A DNA stretch of 8,227 nt from Deltaproteobacteria bacterium (lineage in GTDB: Bacteria; Desulfobacterota; Desulfomonilia; UBA1062). Below the pieces are notes generated by a model that saw only the letters and a list, made by a program, of their open reading frames with translations, did no database searches and was not told the origin of the DNA. Within the stretch, counting starts at the first letter, position 1. The number at the start of each line of letters is the position of its first letter. Location of the stretch: the NCBI GenBank assembly GCA_016934135.1, contig JAFGTK010000208.1, positions 1-8,227 on the forward strand, given 5' to 3'. Below, one piece after another: positions 1 through 6,316 of this stretch. Made by a program: the position numbers and the translations under genes.

Positions 1-27
1 ACGGTGTATTGACATACACCGTTTTTT
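1..27 (+). terminator. Rho-independent terminator of a gene left of the window
   Basis: A perfect 9-bp stem pairs bases 1-9 with 14-22 around a 4-base loop and is followed by five T residues at 23-27. Orientation fits termination of plus-strand transcription entering from outside the window, so the gene at 125 probably has its own promoter. The stem may begin before base 1, which cannot be seen. Confidence 0.85.
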
Positions 28-110
28 CTTGCTTGATTTAATATCGAAAACTTTTTAATCTGCTTAAAGTACAGGGACACCTAGAATGTAATGACGGATG
101 TTTATTTATA

Positions 111-117
111 AAGGAGG
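111..117 (+). promoter_or_regulatory. Ribosome binding site fixing the ComEA-like start
   Basis: AAGGAGG lies 7 bases before the ATG at 125. This is a near-ideal Shine-Dalgarno site and makes 125 the start rather than the in-frame ATG at 98, which would add nine residues before the signal peptide and has no such site. Confidence 0.85.
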
Positions 118-124
118 TATTGAA

Positions 125-445
125 ATGAAAAGGTTAACAGTGTTTGTTGTAGGAGTCGTATCAGTTATGTGCATGCTGGGCAGCATGGTGTACGCAGCAC
201 ATGGTCAGATCAATGTGAACACCGCCACATCAGAAGAACTTCAGCTGTTGCCGGGTATCGGAGAATCCATCGCGCAGAACATCATTGAATTCAGAGACGC
301 CAACGGGCCGTTTTCTTCGTTGGACGACCTGGTAAAGGTGAAAAACATAGGCGAGGCAAAACTGGGAAAGATCAGAAGCCTCATTAAACTGGAAGGCAAA
401 TCGGACTTTGACCCAACAGGTGTATCATCTAAACAGACAAACTAG
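125..445 (+). CDS. ComEA-like secreted helix-hairpin-helix protein
   Basis: A 106-aa protein. Residues 1-24 form a signal peptide: Lys/Arg at 2-3, a hydrophobic core, and a probable cut after VYA at 22-24. The rest is a compact tandem helix-hairpin-helix domain (about 28-90). It begins with the ComEA-type INVNTAT run and has two hairpins, LPGIG at 42-46 and VKNIG at 72-76. Such domains bind the DNA backbone without sequence preference. In competent bacteria, periplasmic ComEA pulls incoming DNA across the outer membrane, and short single-domain forms like this one are widespread in Gram-negatives, many of them of unproven role. The C-terminal tail (91-106) is polar and looks disordered. The gene is a single plus-strand unit between two terminators. 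The family call is firm. A role in DNA uptake is inference, since no comEC or pilus genes lie nearby, although a comF-type gene is on the other strand. Confidence 0.88.
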   Translation: MKRLTVFVVGVVSVMCMLGSMVYAAHGQINVNTATSEELQLLPGIGESIAQNIIEFRDANGPFSSLDDLVKVKNIGEAKLGKIRSLIKLEGKSDFDPTGVSSKQTN

Positions 446-493
446 CATTCAAAAAAACAGTCTGCAAAACAGCCGTCATAACATCCAAGATAC

Positions 494-524
494 AAAAGCG
501 GTGCCCTTAACGGCACCGCTTTTT
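494..524. terminator. Bidirectional terminator between convergent genes
   Basis: Bases 494-505 pair perfectly with 512-523 (12 bp) around a 6-base loop (506-511). The stem has four A's at its left foot and T's at its right foot (520-524), so each strand reads as a GC-rich hairpin followed by a U tract. It lies 48 bases after the comEA-like stop and 3 bases after the end of the minus-strand J-protein gene (528), so it should stop both transcripts. Confidence 0.93.
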
Positions 525-527
525 CCA

Positions 528-1469
528 TTATGGTTTAAATGTGGAGATCTTCCTGAGTTCTGTAAAAAGCCGTTCTTCTTCTTTGTTCAGATTCTTCGGG
601 GTCATGATCTTTATCTGCGCAAAAAGATCACCTTTGCGGGCAAACCCCCTTCCCTTGAGCCGTAGTCGCTGGCCGGAAGATACGCCCTGGGGAATCTTGA
701 GATTATAGGTTCCGTCCAGCGTCTGGATCTCCTTTGTAACACCCAGGGCAGCATCCCAGGGTGCAACGGGGATATCCATAACAATATTGTTCCCTTCGAG
801 CCGGTACTGACCATTCTGCGCAAGCCTTATCTTGAGGTAAAGATCCCCGGACCCTCCCGGACCTGCATTGCCCTGACCAGAAAGCCTGATCTTCATGCCT
901 TCGTAAGCACCTGCTGGGATCTTGACATTCAGCCTTTTATCACCGCCGGGTCCCTGAAGATGAATCTCCCTGAAGGACCCTCTATGGGCATCTTCAAGAG
1001 AGATTGTCACCTCTGTGGTCAGATCGGAACCTTTTGGTGCAGCCGATCTTCTCTGTGTGTGCGTGTCCATCCCCAGATCCCCGAAAAGGGATTCAAAAAA
1101 GTCGGAAAAACCACCTCCAGCCTGACCATCGGCACCCGGTCCGAATTCAAAAGAGAAACTGCGCCCACCCCTGCCGGAACGCATACCAAAAGGCTGTCCT
1201 CCAAAGATGTTCTCATATCCAGGCGGCGGCCTGAAGCTTTGCCCTTCCTGCCAATTATTCCCAAGCGCATCGTACCGTGACCGTTTTTCAGGATCACTCA
1301 AGACCTCATGGGCTTCATTGATCTCCTTGAATCGTTTTTCAGCATCAGGATCGTCTTTACAGGTATCAGGATGACAGCTCCTTGCAAGTTTTCTGTATTT
1401 TTTCTTTATCTCTTCTGGGGTTGCATCTCTTTGTAACCCTAAGAGTTTGTAGTAATCTTTGTATTCCAA
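528..1469 (-). CDS. cbpA: DnaJ/CbpA-type co-chaperone without zinc finger (class B Hsp40)
   Basis: A 313-aa J-domain protein. Residues 3-70 form the J domain with the HPD motif at 33-35, which stimulates the ATPase of DnaK. A Gly/Phe-rich linker follows (about 75-135), with many FG, GG and FF pairs. Then come two beta-sandwich substrate-binding domains (about 148-220 and 228-295) and a short C-terminal helix. There is no CxxCxGxG repeat, so this is the class B/CbpA type rather than DnaJ itself, and its length is normal for that type. The start is TTG at 1469, preceded by GAGG at a spacing of 8 bases; the next in-frame stop upstream is near 1505, and no ATG lies between. The gene is last on the minus strand, 116 bases after the polyprenyl synthase gene, and may have its own promoter. 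The family is certain; the symbol is by resemblance only, as dnaK and grpE are not in view. Confidence 0.92.
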   Translation of the reverse strand: MEYKDYYKLLGLQRDATPEEIKKKYRKLARSCHPDTCKDDPDAEKRFKEINEAHEVLSDPEKRSRYDALGNNWQEGQSFRPPPGYENIFGGQPFGMRSGRGGRSFSFEFGPGADGQAGGGFSDFFESLFGDLGMDTHTQRRSAAPKGSDLTTEVTISLEDAHRGSFREIHLQGPGGDKRLNVKIPAGAYEGMKIRLSGQGNAGPGGSGDLYLKIRLAQNGQYRLEGNNIVMDIPVAPWDAALGVTKEIQTLDGTYNLKIPQGVSSGQRLRLKGRGFARKGDLFAQIKIMTPKNLNKEEERLFTELRKISTFKP

Positions 1470-1504
1470 CTCTAAAACCTCACGCTGAAACAGGATTTCT
1501 TTTT

Positions 1505-1533
1505 AGGTAGGGTTGCATGGATAATAAATCAAG
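1505..1533 (-). promoter_or_regulatory. Possible heat-shock-type promoter for the J-protein gene
   Basis: On the minus strand CTTGATT (1533-1527) is followed after 14 bases by CCCTACCT (1512-1505). This resembles the sigma-32 pattern of CTTGAA, 11-16 bases, then CCCCAT. It lies about 35 bases before the TTG start, a sensible place for a chaperone gene promoter. The -10 half departs from consensus and the region is AT-rich, so chance is a real alternative. No terminator hairpin was found in the 1470-1585 gap, so read-through from upstream is also possible. Confidence 0.3.
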
Positions 1534-1585
1534 TGAAAATAAATAATTCCTGGTATCTGTGCCGGTGTATAACATGAATAACGGA

Positions 1586-2590
1586 TCAGAAACGATCCTC
1601 TATCTGAGCGGCAATAGCTTCCGGTATCCGTGCCAGATCTTCAGAGAAATAGCCGGTATCACGTATTGAATCCAGGGCTTCATCCAGGTACTCACGGGCA
1701 ACATCCCTGCTTTTCTGCAATAATCTGGGTTCAATATGAGATATGATGTATTGCTGCTTCTCATAGGGAGAAGACATCCCGATAACCTTTTTTAATACCT
1801 CTGGTTTTTCCTTGAAGAGAAACACCAGGGGAAGCGTTGATTTACCCTCGAGGATATCATTGAAAGGGTCCTTGTTATCGTTCTTGCTCGGTGAGAGATT
1901 AATTATATCGTCAACGATCTGGAAACCCATTCCGACAGACCTACCATATATCCGCAGTGCATCAAGCCCGTCTTGCGGGAGCCCTGCCAGAACTCCGGGT
2001 GCATATGTACAGAATTCAAAGAGTGTTGCGGTTTTCAGATAGATGACATCGAGATAAACCTCGACAATATCATGAAAGGACTTGGCATACTCTAGTTCCT
2101 TGAGTTCCCCTTCAGCCATCTTCTTTATTGTCTTGACCATTTCTGTTATTACTTCGAGACTCCCCAGTGCACACATGGTCTCCATTGCCGAAGCAGATAT
2201 GAAATCTCCTGTCAGGAGTGCCGGTTTGTCTCCAAACACCTGGTTTGCCGTGGGTCTTGAGCGCCTTATTTCAGTGCCGTCCACAACATCGTCGTGAAGA
2301 AGGCTTGCGGTATGCATAAGCTCAACCGTGTATGCAAGAGGAAGTATCCTATCCTGGGAAAGCCCCACAGCCTTTCCGATAAGCATGACCAGCTTTGGCC
2401 TTAGACGCTTTCCTCCTGCATCAAGGATGTATTCACCTATCTGGCAGGTATAGGCAGTGGAACTCCTGATAATCTCCCTCAGCCTATTTTCAAATTCTGC
2501 ATTCATGTCCAGACCTATATCAGAGCGCACTTTCAATATCAACGGAAACATGCTCAACACCACATCGGGCTTTACTGAAGCCGCTCTCAC
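1586..2590 (-). CDS. ispB: Long-chain trans-polyprenyl diphosphate synthase
   Basis: A 334-aa class I prenyltransferase that adds isopentenyl diphosphate units to an allylic diphosphate. GGKRLRP at 59-65 binds isopentenyl diphosphate. The first Asp-rich motif is DDVVD at 100-104 and the second is DDIIN at 227-231. LKTATLF at 185-191 holds the conserved Lys-Thr pair. The residues just before the first motif (HTASLLH) are small and match the long-chain (IspB-like) class rather than farnesyl synthases, whose bulky residues there stop growth early. The product is probably the side chain of menaquinone or ubiquinone; exact length cannot be read. The start is GTG at 2590, with AGGA 9 bases upstream inside the end of the preceding gene. 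ATGs at codons 14 and 29 are alternatives, but the GTG start gives the usual N-terminal helix. The gene begins 5 bases after the fusion gene ends, so it is cotranscribed. The last Asp of the second motif is replaced by Asn. Confidence 0.9.
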   Translation of the reverse strand: MRAASVKPDVVLSMFPLILKVRSDIGLDMNAEFENRLREIIRSSTAYTCQIGEYILDAGGKRLRPKLVMLIGKAVGLSQDRILPLAYTVELMHTASLLHDDVVDGTEIRRSRPTANQVFGDKPALLTGDFISASAMETMCALGSLEVITEMVKTIKKMAEGELKELEYAKSFHDIVEVYLDVIYLKTATLFEFCTYAPGVLAGLPQDGLDALRIYGRSVGMGFQIVDDIINLSPSKNDNKDPFNDILEGKSTLPLVFLFKEKPEVLKKVIGMSSPYEKQQYIISHIEPRLLQKSRDVAREYLDEALDSIRDTGYFSEDLARIPEAIAAQIEDRF

Positions 2591-2595
2591 ATAGT

Positions 2596-3891
2596 CTATT
2601 CCTGGGTTTCAGGCAGATGCTCTTCCTTGATCTTCTGAATCACTGCAGAGGTGGATTGACCGGATACGAATGACAGAGAATACACCTGACCACCATGTGA
2701 CCTTACGATATCACTGCCAACAATATCTTCAATCTTCCAGTCTCCCCCTTTAACAAGTATATGGGGACATATCTGATTAATGAGTTCATACGGAGTGTCT
2801 TCATCAAAAATACATATATAATCAACACATTCCAGGCCTGCAAGAACCTCTGCCCTTGAATTCTGGGGATTGACGGGTCTTCCGGGGCCTTTCAGTCTTG
2901 TGACCGATTCATCAGCATTGAGTCCTACTACTAAAACGTCTCCAAGAGATCTTGCCTGATTCAGGTAAGACACATGGCCTTCATGAAGGATATCAAAACA
3001 GCCGTTCGTGAAAACAATATTCATACCCCTTTCCTTGAGGAGGGCAGACCTTCTTGTCACCTGCTCCCGGTCGAGAAGCTTTTCAGGCAGCCCGATGTCT
3101 TCCGGCCATTGCCTGCCCGCTATTCGGGCAGTATACCTGCCCAATGCATCATAAGATGGGAGAATATCCGGGAATCTTTCGTACAGCTCTGCAATATGAG
3201 CCTTCACCGTGGCCCAGTCACCCCTTTGTACAGGCCCGGTAAGAGCTGATTGTCCGTGTTTCTCAATATTTGCAACCGTTGAGTTTATGAGAGGAACCAG
3301 ATGCTCCATGGACATGCCCGATGCCTCTATCAGCTGCCGGGCCTGGGAAACAAGGCTGACCAGATAATTCGATGCAATAACTGCTGCAGTGTGATAGATT
3401 ATTTTGTCTTGTTTCGATATGTTTATCAGCCGGGAGCCGATTGAGTTCACGATTACCCCTGCAGCCTCGATTGCATGCTTCGACCCTTCCGAGGTAAACC
3501 AGCACTGCCGGATGGCCTGCTCGGCACCTTCCATATCAACAATAGACTGTAGAGGGTGCAGGCTGGCTACTTCTCCACCTTCCAGCTCAAGACACTCAAG
3601 GAGGTCTGAGGAAAACAGCCCGCTGAAATGATAAAAGCATATTCCCCTGCAGGTCTTTCCCCATCTCTTTGCAATTATTTCCGCAACACCGGCGATGGCA
3701 CTGTCAGGAACAGATATAAATACGACATCGACTCCGGCCGGCTCTATTGGTACTGAGGGGAATACAGGGATATCATATTTCAGGACCTGCGATGAAACCG
3801 TCCAGACAGGTGTGTGCCCTTCCTGAGACAGCAGTGTCAACAGAACACTGCCGACTTTGCCGAGGCCGATTACACCGAATCTATATTTCAT
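2596..3891 (-). CDS. Fusion: Rossmann/DUF2520 protein + RfaE2-type heptose-1-phosphate adenylyltransferase
   Basis: A 431-aa protein with two complete modules in one uninterrupted frame. Residues 1-265 look like a Rossmann plus DUF2520 protein: a dinucleotide-binding GLGKVG at 9-14, then a helical domain (about 130-255) typical of DUF2520, distantly like ketopantoate or F420-dependent reductases. Its substrate is unknown. Residues 271-425 match the C-terminal half of HldE (RfaE2), which joins D-glycero-beta-D-manno-heptose 1-phosphate to AMP from ATP to give ADP-heptose for LPS core. The nucleotidyltransferase signature [12 protein letters not shown] is at 295-306, GLNAD at 323-327, RPVNP at 338-342, VKGGDW at 380-385 and GQST at 411-414. 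The kinase half of HldE (RfaE1) is absent and must be encoded elsewhere. The start is ATG at 3891 inside the end of the upstream gene (11-base overlap), with AGGG 8 bases before it. The adenylyltransferase call is strong; the role of the N-terminal module is unknown. Confidence 0.9.
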   Translation of the reverse strand: MKYRFGVIGLGKVGSVLLTLLSQEGHTPVWTVSSQVLKYDIPVFPSVPIEPAGVDVVFISVPDSAIAGVAEIIAKRWGKTCRGICFYHFSGLFSSDLLECLELEGGEVASLHPLQSIVDMEGAEQAIRQCWFTSEGSKHAIEAAGVIVNSIGSRLINISKQDKIIYHTAAVIASNYLVSLVSQARQLIEASGMSMEHLVPLINSTVANIEKHGQSALTGPVQRGDWATVKAHIAELYERFPDILPSYDALGRYTARIAGRQWPEDIGLPEKLLDREQVTRRSALLKERGMNIVFTNGCFDILHEGHVSYLNQARSLGDVLVVGLNADESVTRLKGPGRPVNPQNSRAEVLAGLECVDYICIFDEDTPYELINQICPHILVKGGDWKIEDIVGSDIVRSHGGQVYSLSFVSGQSTSAVIQKIKEEHLPETQE

Positions 3892-4786
3892 CCGTAATGC
3901 CCTGTTCCATCAATGAAGCATACTTCTCCCAGTCCATGGTAAATCTCAGATCATTTATGGTCCTCTCCACAACGGCATGATACTGAGCATGACCTACATA
4001 TGCCTTCAATCTCTTTGAAATGGGAAAGATCTGTTCAGATGGGCTCCAATGGGCCTTTTCACCTGTATCGGCATCAAGCAGGCAATCAAATGTTATGGCA
4101 GAAGAGACCATGGCAAGCGGTTTTTCATAAAGGTCTCTGATCATGGCCTGCAGTCTGCCTGCGTCCACAGGAGAAAAGAACGAATACATACGGGAATATA
4201 TCTCGGAGTACATACGGGCATAGATCACCGCGGCATGATAGTATTCCGGGATATCGATTATGGCATCCTTGTTCATGGTCTTTCCAAAAGAGTACAGCAT
4301 TGCCTGCATATTTTTAAGACCGCCGAGCCCGGGATAGGCCTGCCCAGGCAATCTCGGTTTGGCAGGATTATACGACGCCTTTGGATCCTGCAGAGCCAGC
4401 CATTCCACCAACAGCATAGACAGTCCGTCAGAAAAATCGAACCCGTCTACAAAGTGTTCCTTGGGCCTGAAAACGCCTTCCCGGATGATAAGCTCGATAA
4501 GCCTGGTGTCTTTCTCCAAGACATCATGATTCACATATAGCCTTGAGGTGTAATTATCCTGTTTTGATACGGTGATGATGAGATTGCGGTATCCTTTTTT
4601 ATACAGAATGGCAACAATACCCACCTTCTCAAGCATCTTCATTATCTGCTTTTCATCATAAATACCCAGAAAACGGCTCGACAAAAACAGATCGTCCTTA
4701 TCCCGCAACGGATCCGCAGCTATGGTATAGGTTATATCTTCCAGATATTTAGGTTCTTTTTTTGGATGCATATTATTTGGCGTCAT
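3881..4786 (-). CDS. Conserved-looking protein of unknown function, coupled to comF
   Basis: A 301-aa protein that I do not recognise. It has no signal peptide or membrane segment and looks cytoplasmic. The first 110 residues resemble a mixed alpha/beta domain with a basic stretch (YKKGYRN at 62-68). A Pro/Gly-rich loop, [11 protein letters not shown] at 145-155, looks like a conserved motif of the kind that lines an active site. It is followed by a Met/Tyr-rich helical part with a short internal repeat of MYS (192-194 and 200-202). The C-terminal third is helical, with WSPSEQIFP at 247-255. The start is ATG at 4786, with AAGGA 7 bases upstream. It shares ATGA with the stop of the comF-type gene, and its own stop overlaps the next gene by 11 bases, so it is almost surely translated as part of this operon. 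Steady codon use and good start signals support a real gene. The neighbours suggest a nucleotide- or envelope-related role at most. Confidence 0.85.
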   Translation of the reverse strand: MTPNNMHPKKEPKYLEDITYTIAADPLRDKDDLFLSSRFLGIYDEKQIMKMLEKVGIVAILYKKGYRNLIITVSKQDNYTSRLYVNHDVLEKDTRLIELIIREGVFRPKEHFVDGFDFSDGLSMLLVEWLALQDPKASYNPAKPRLPGQAYPGLGGLKNMQAMLYSFGKTMNKDAIIDIPEYYHAAVIYARMYSEIYSRMYSFFSPVDAGRLQAMIRDLYEKPLAMVSSAITFDCLLDADTGEKAHWSPSEQIFPISKRLKAYVGHAQYHAVVERTINDLRFTMDWEKYASLMEQGITDEI

Positions 4787-5502
4787 CTGATGATCCTTCC
4801 AACACTGGCGAATATTACATTTGATGCCCCTGCTCTTTTAAGCGACGCCGATACTTCCTGCGCTGTCGACCCGGTTGTTATTACATCGTCTACAACCATG
4901 ACATCTTTCCCTTTGACCTTACCGGAGACAAATACTCCGCGAAGATTGTTCATCCTCTCCGACCGTTTCAGTCCGACCTGATTCAGGGTTTTTCGCACCT
5001 TCCGTATGACATTATATCTCATATCTATGCCCATATATCCAGATAATTCATGGGCTATCAGAGCCGCCTGGTTATAGCCCCTGCTTATCATCCTTGTCCA
5101 ATGCAGGGGGACAAAGGTTATCATGTCGGCATGAATACCCTTCTGAGAAAGCAGGTCAAACATCAATCCGGCAAGAGGCTTCTTGAATACTGTAGCATTG
5201 TTATACTTGAAGCTGTGGATAATATCCTTTAGAAGCCCGTCGAATACCCCAACAGAAATCATCCGGTCAAATGAAGGTCTTTTCATCCGGCACTGTATGC
5301 ACTCGCCGGGAACACCAATGGGCTTGCCGCATATATCACATATTGGTTCCGGCACCGCCCGGATCTGCGATCTGCATCTGGAACACAGGCCCAGAATTAC
5401 CGTATCACACTCCCCGCATACAAGACATCTGCGGGGAAAGATATGAGTGCACCAGGAACCGGCCATAAAAAGAACATAGCACATAAAAACACTGCCAGAC
5501 AA
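4783..5502 (-). CDS. comF: ComF family phosphoribosyltransferase-like protein
   Basis: Up to 239 aa. Two Cys4 zinc-ribbon clusters lie at the N-terminus (C26, C29, C40, C43 and C55, C58, C68, C71). They are followed by a type I phosphoribosyltransferase fold with VPLHWTR at 131-137, RGYNQA at 141-146 and the PRPP-binding loop VMVVDDVITTGST at 201-213. ComF is required for natural transformation in several bacteria, as a cytoplasmic factor after DNA entry. Many non-competent bacteria keep it and its chemistry is unsettled. The start is uncertain. The longest frame begins at TTG 5502 with only GGGA almost touching it. ATG at 5484 and ATG at 5466 have no clear ribosome site, but 5466 gives the usual ComF length before the PRRC motif. 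The gene follows the kinase gene after 55 bases and overlaps the next gene by 4. The family is sure; a competence role is inference. Confidence 0.92.
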   Translation of the reverse strand: MSGSVFMCYVLFMAGSWCTHIFPRRCLVCGECDTVILGLCSRCRSQIRAVPEPICDICGKPIGVPGECIQCRMKRPSFDRMISVGVFDGLLKDIIHSFKYNNATVFKKPLAGLMFDLLSQKGIHADMITFVPLHWTRMISRGYNQAALIAHELSGYMGIDMRYNVIRKVRKTLNQVGLKRSERMNNLRGVFVSGKVKGKDVMVVDDVITTGSTAQEVSASLKRAGASNVIFASVGRIIR

Positions 5503-5557
5503 TATCCCGGCTGTTTCATAAGGATATAATGATTATCGAACCTAACCAAAAAGCTGA

Positions 5558-6313
5558 TCAATAGTATTTGTGATAGTTGTATTTGCGGTACTTGTATTTT
5601 TTGGCAGGAAGCTCGTCCAGTGCATTGAGAACAGTGCCGACAACCTTGTCTTTTGGCAGGTTCTCCATGGCCATCTTAAAATCAGCCTCTTTTGTATAGC
5701 GGTATCTGCTTACCATGATGATTGCCTCTACCTGATCCGCGATAATCTTCGGATCCACAGTAGCCTGAATCGGGGATGTATCTATGATAAGAAAACGATC
5801 GTTGTACCGCTCGCTCAGTTCTTTGATAAGAGAACTCATCCTTTTTGATTCCAGCAGTTCCGATGGATTGGCAGGTGGTTCTTTTGCCGCAGGAAGGATT
5901 GTGAGCTTATTAATAGAGGTTTTGATGAGGCAGTCTTCTATCTTGGCATTGCCCTGTATGATCTCGCTGACTCCTTTTGACGGAGGATATTTAAAGAGAT
6001 TACTCAAAGAAGGCTTTCTCAGGTCGCATTCAACGAGAAGGACGTACTGGTCATCTCCCTTGGCTATGGATATGGCCAGATTCGATGCAATGAGCGACTT
6101 GCCTTCACCTGGCAACGCACTGGTTATCATGATAACCCGGGGAATGGGTTTGTCCTGCATATGGAACAGGAATGTCCTCAGCTTTCTGATCTGTTCCGCT
6201 GTATATGAATACGGCATGTGGTGCATATAGAGGTGATCATCAAGACGTCCTGTCGTGCCTGCCTGATTCAGAAAACCCTCATCGTTTATTTCCATCGCCT
6301 TGGATACCTTCAC
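5558..6313 (-). CDS. CpsD/Wzc-type bacterial tyrosine autokinase (XrtA-locus type)
   Basis: A 251-aa cytoplasmic P-loop kinase of the BY-kinase family. It controls polysaccharide chain growth by autophosphorylation together with a membrane co-polymerase. E40-x2-R43-x2-R46 is the EX2RX2R oligomer-interface motif. Walker A is ALPGEGKS at 66-73, Walker A' is LLVECD at 92-97, and Walker B is FLIID at 174-178. The last 13 residues hold six tyrosines, the cluster that is phosphorylated in trans. The first acidic residue of Walker A' is Glu95 where Asp is usual. As in CpsD of Gram-positives and EPS loci with XrtA, the kinase is a separate polypeptide from its membrane partner; the co-polymerase is probably the partial gene at the right edge. 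The start is GTG at 6313, fixed by GGAGG 8 bases upstream and only 3 bases after the preceding stop. The family call is strong; membership of the PEP-CTERM-associated subfamily (TIGR03018) rests on recall and context. Confidence 0.92.
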   Translation of the reverse strand: MKVSKAMEINDEGFLNQAGTTGRLDDHLYMHHMPYSYTAEQIRKLRTFLFHMQDKPIPRVIMITSALPGEGKSLIASNLAISIAKGDDQYVLLVECDLRKPSLSNLFKYPPSKGVSEIIQGNAKIEDCLIKTSINKLTILPAAKEPPANPSELLESKRMSSLIKELSERYNDRFLIIDTSPIQATVDPKIIADQVEAIIMVSRYRYTKEADFKMAMENLPKDKVVGTVLNALDELPAKKYKYRKYNYHKYY

Positions 6314-6316
6314 TTG

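Noticed and set aside
33..88. Sigma-70 promoter candidates for the ComEA-like gene (TTGATT at 33-38; TAGAAT at 83-88)
   Set aside because: A promoter must exist here because of the upstream terminator, but neither box has a good partner at 16-18 bases, so no site could be chosen with confidence.
98..124. Extended start (ATG at 98) for the ComEA-like gene
   Set aside because: The strong AAGGAGG at 111-117 falls inside this extension and is ideally spaced for the ATG at 125, where a normal signal peptide begins.
960..1297. Overlapping open frames of about 75-106 codons on both strands inside the J-protein gene
   Set aside because: They are shadow frames over the Gly/Phe-rich, GC-rich linker of the DnaJ-type protein and carry no start signals or domains.
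1480..1518. Twelve-codon minus-strand open frame whose TGA overlaps the J-protein ribosome site
   Set aside because: It has no Shine-Dalgarno site and no codon run typical of an attenuator. Short frames like this are expected by chance.
4049..4540. 163-codon plus-strand open frame
   Set aside because: It lies wholly inside the unknown minus-strand gene, has no ribosome site or recognisable domain, and the opposite strand has coupled starts and stops with both neighbours.
5503..5557. TATAAT on the plus strand at 5525-5530
   Set aside because: No plus-strand gene follows it; on the minus strand the same bases give only a weak -10 match without a convincing -35.
5784..6230. 148-codon plus-strand open frame
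   Set aside because: It is antisense to the tyrosine kinase gene, whose Walker motifs prove the coding strand; the translation shows no family features.
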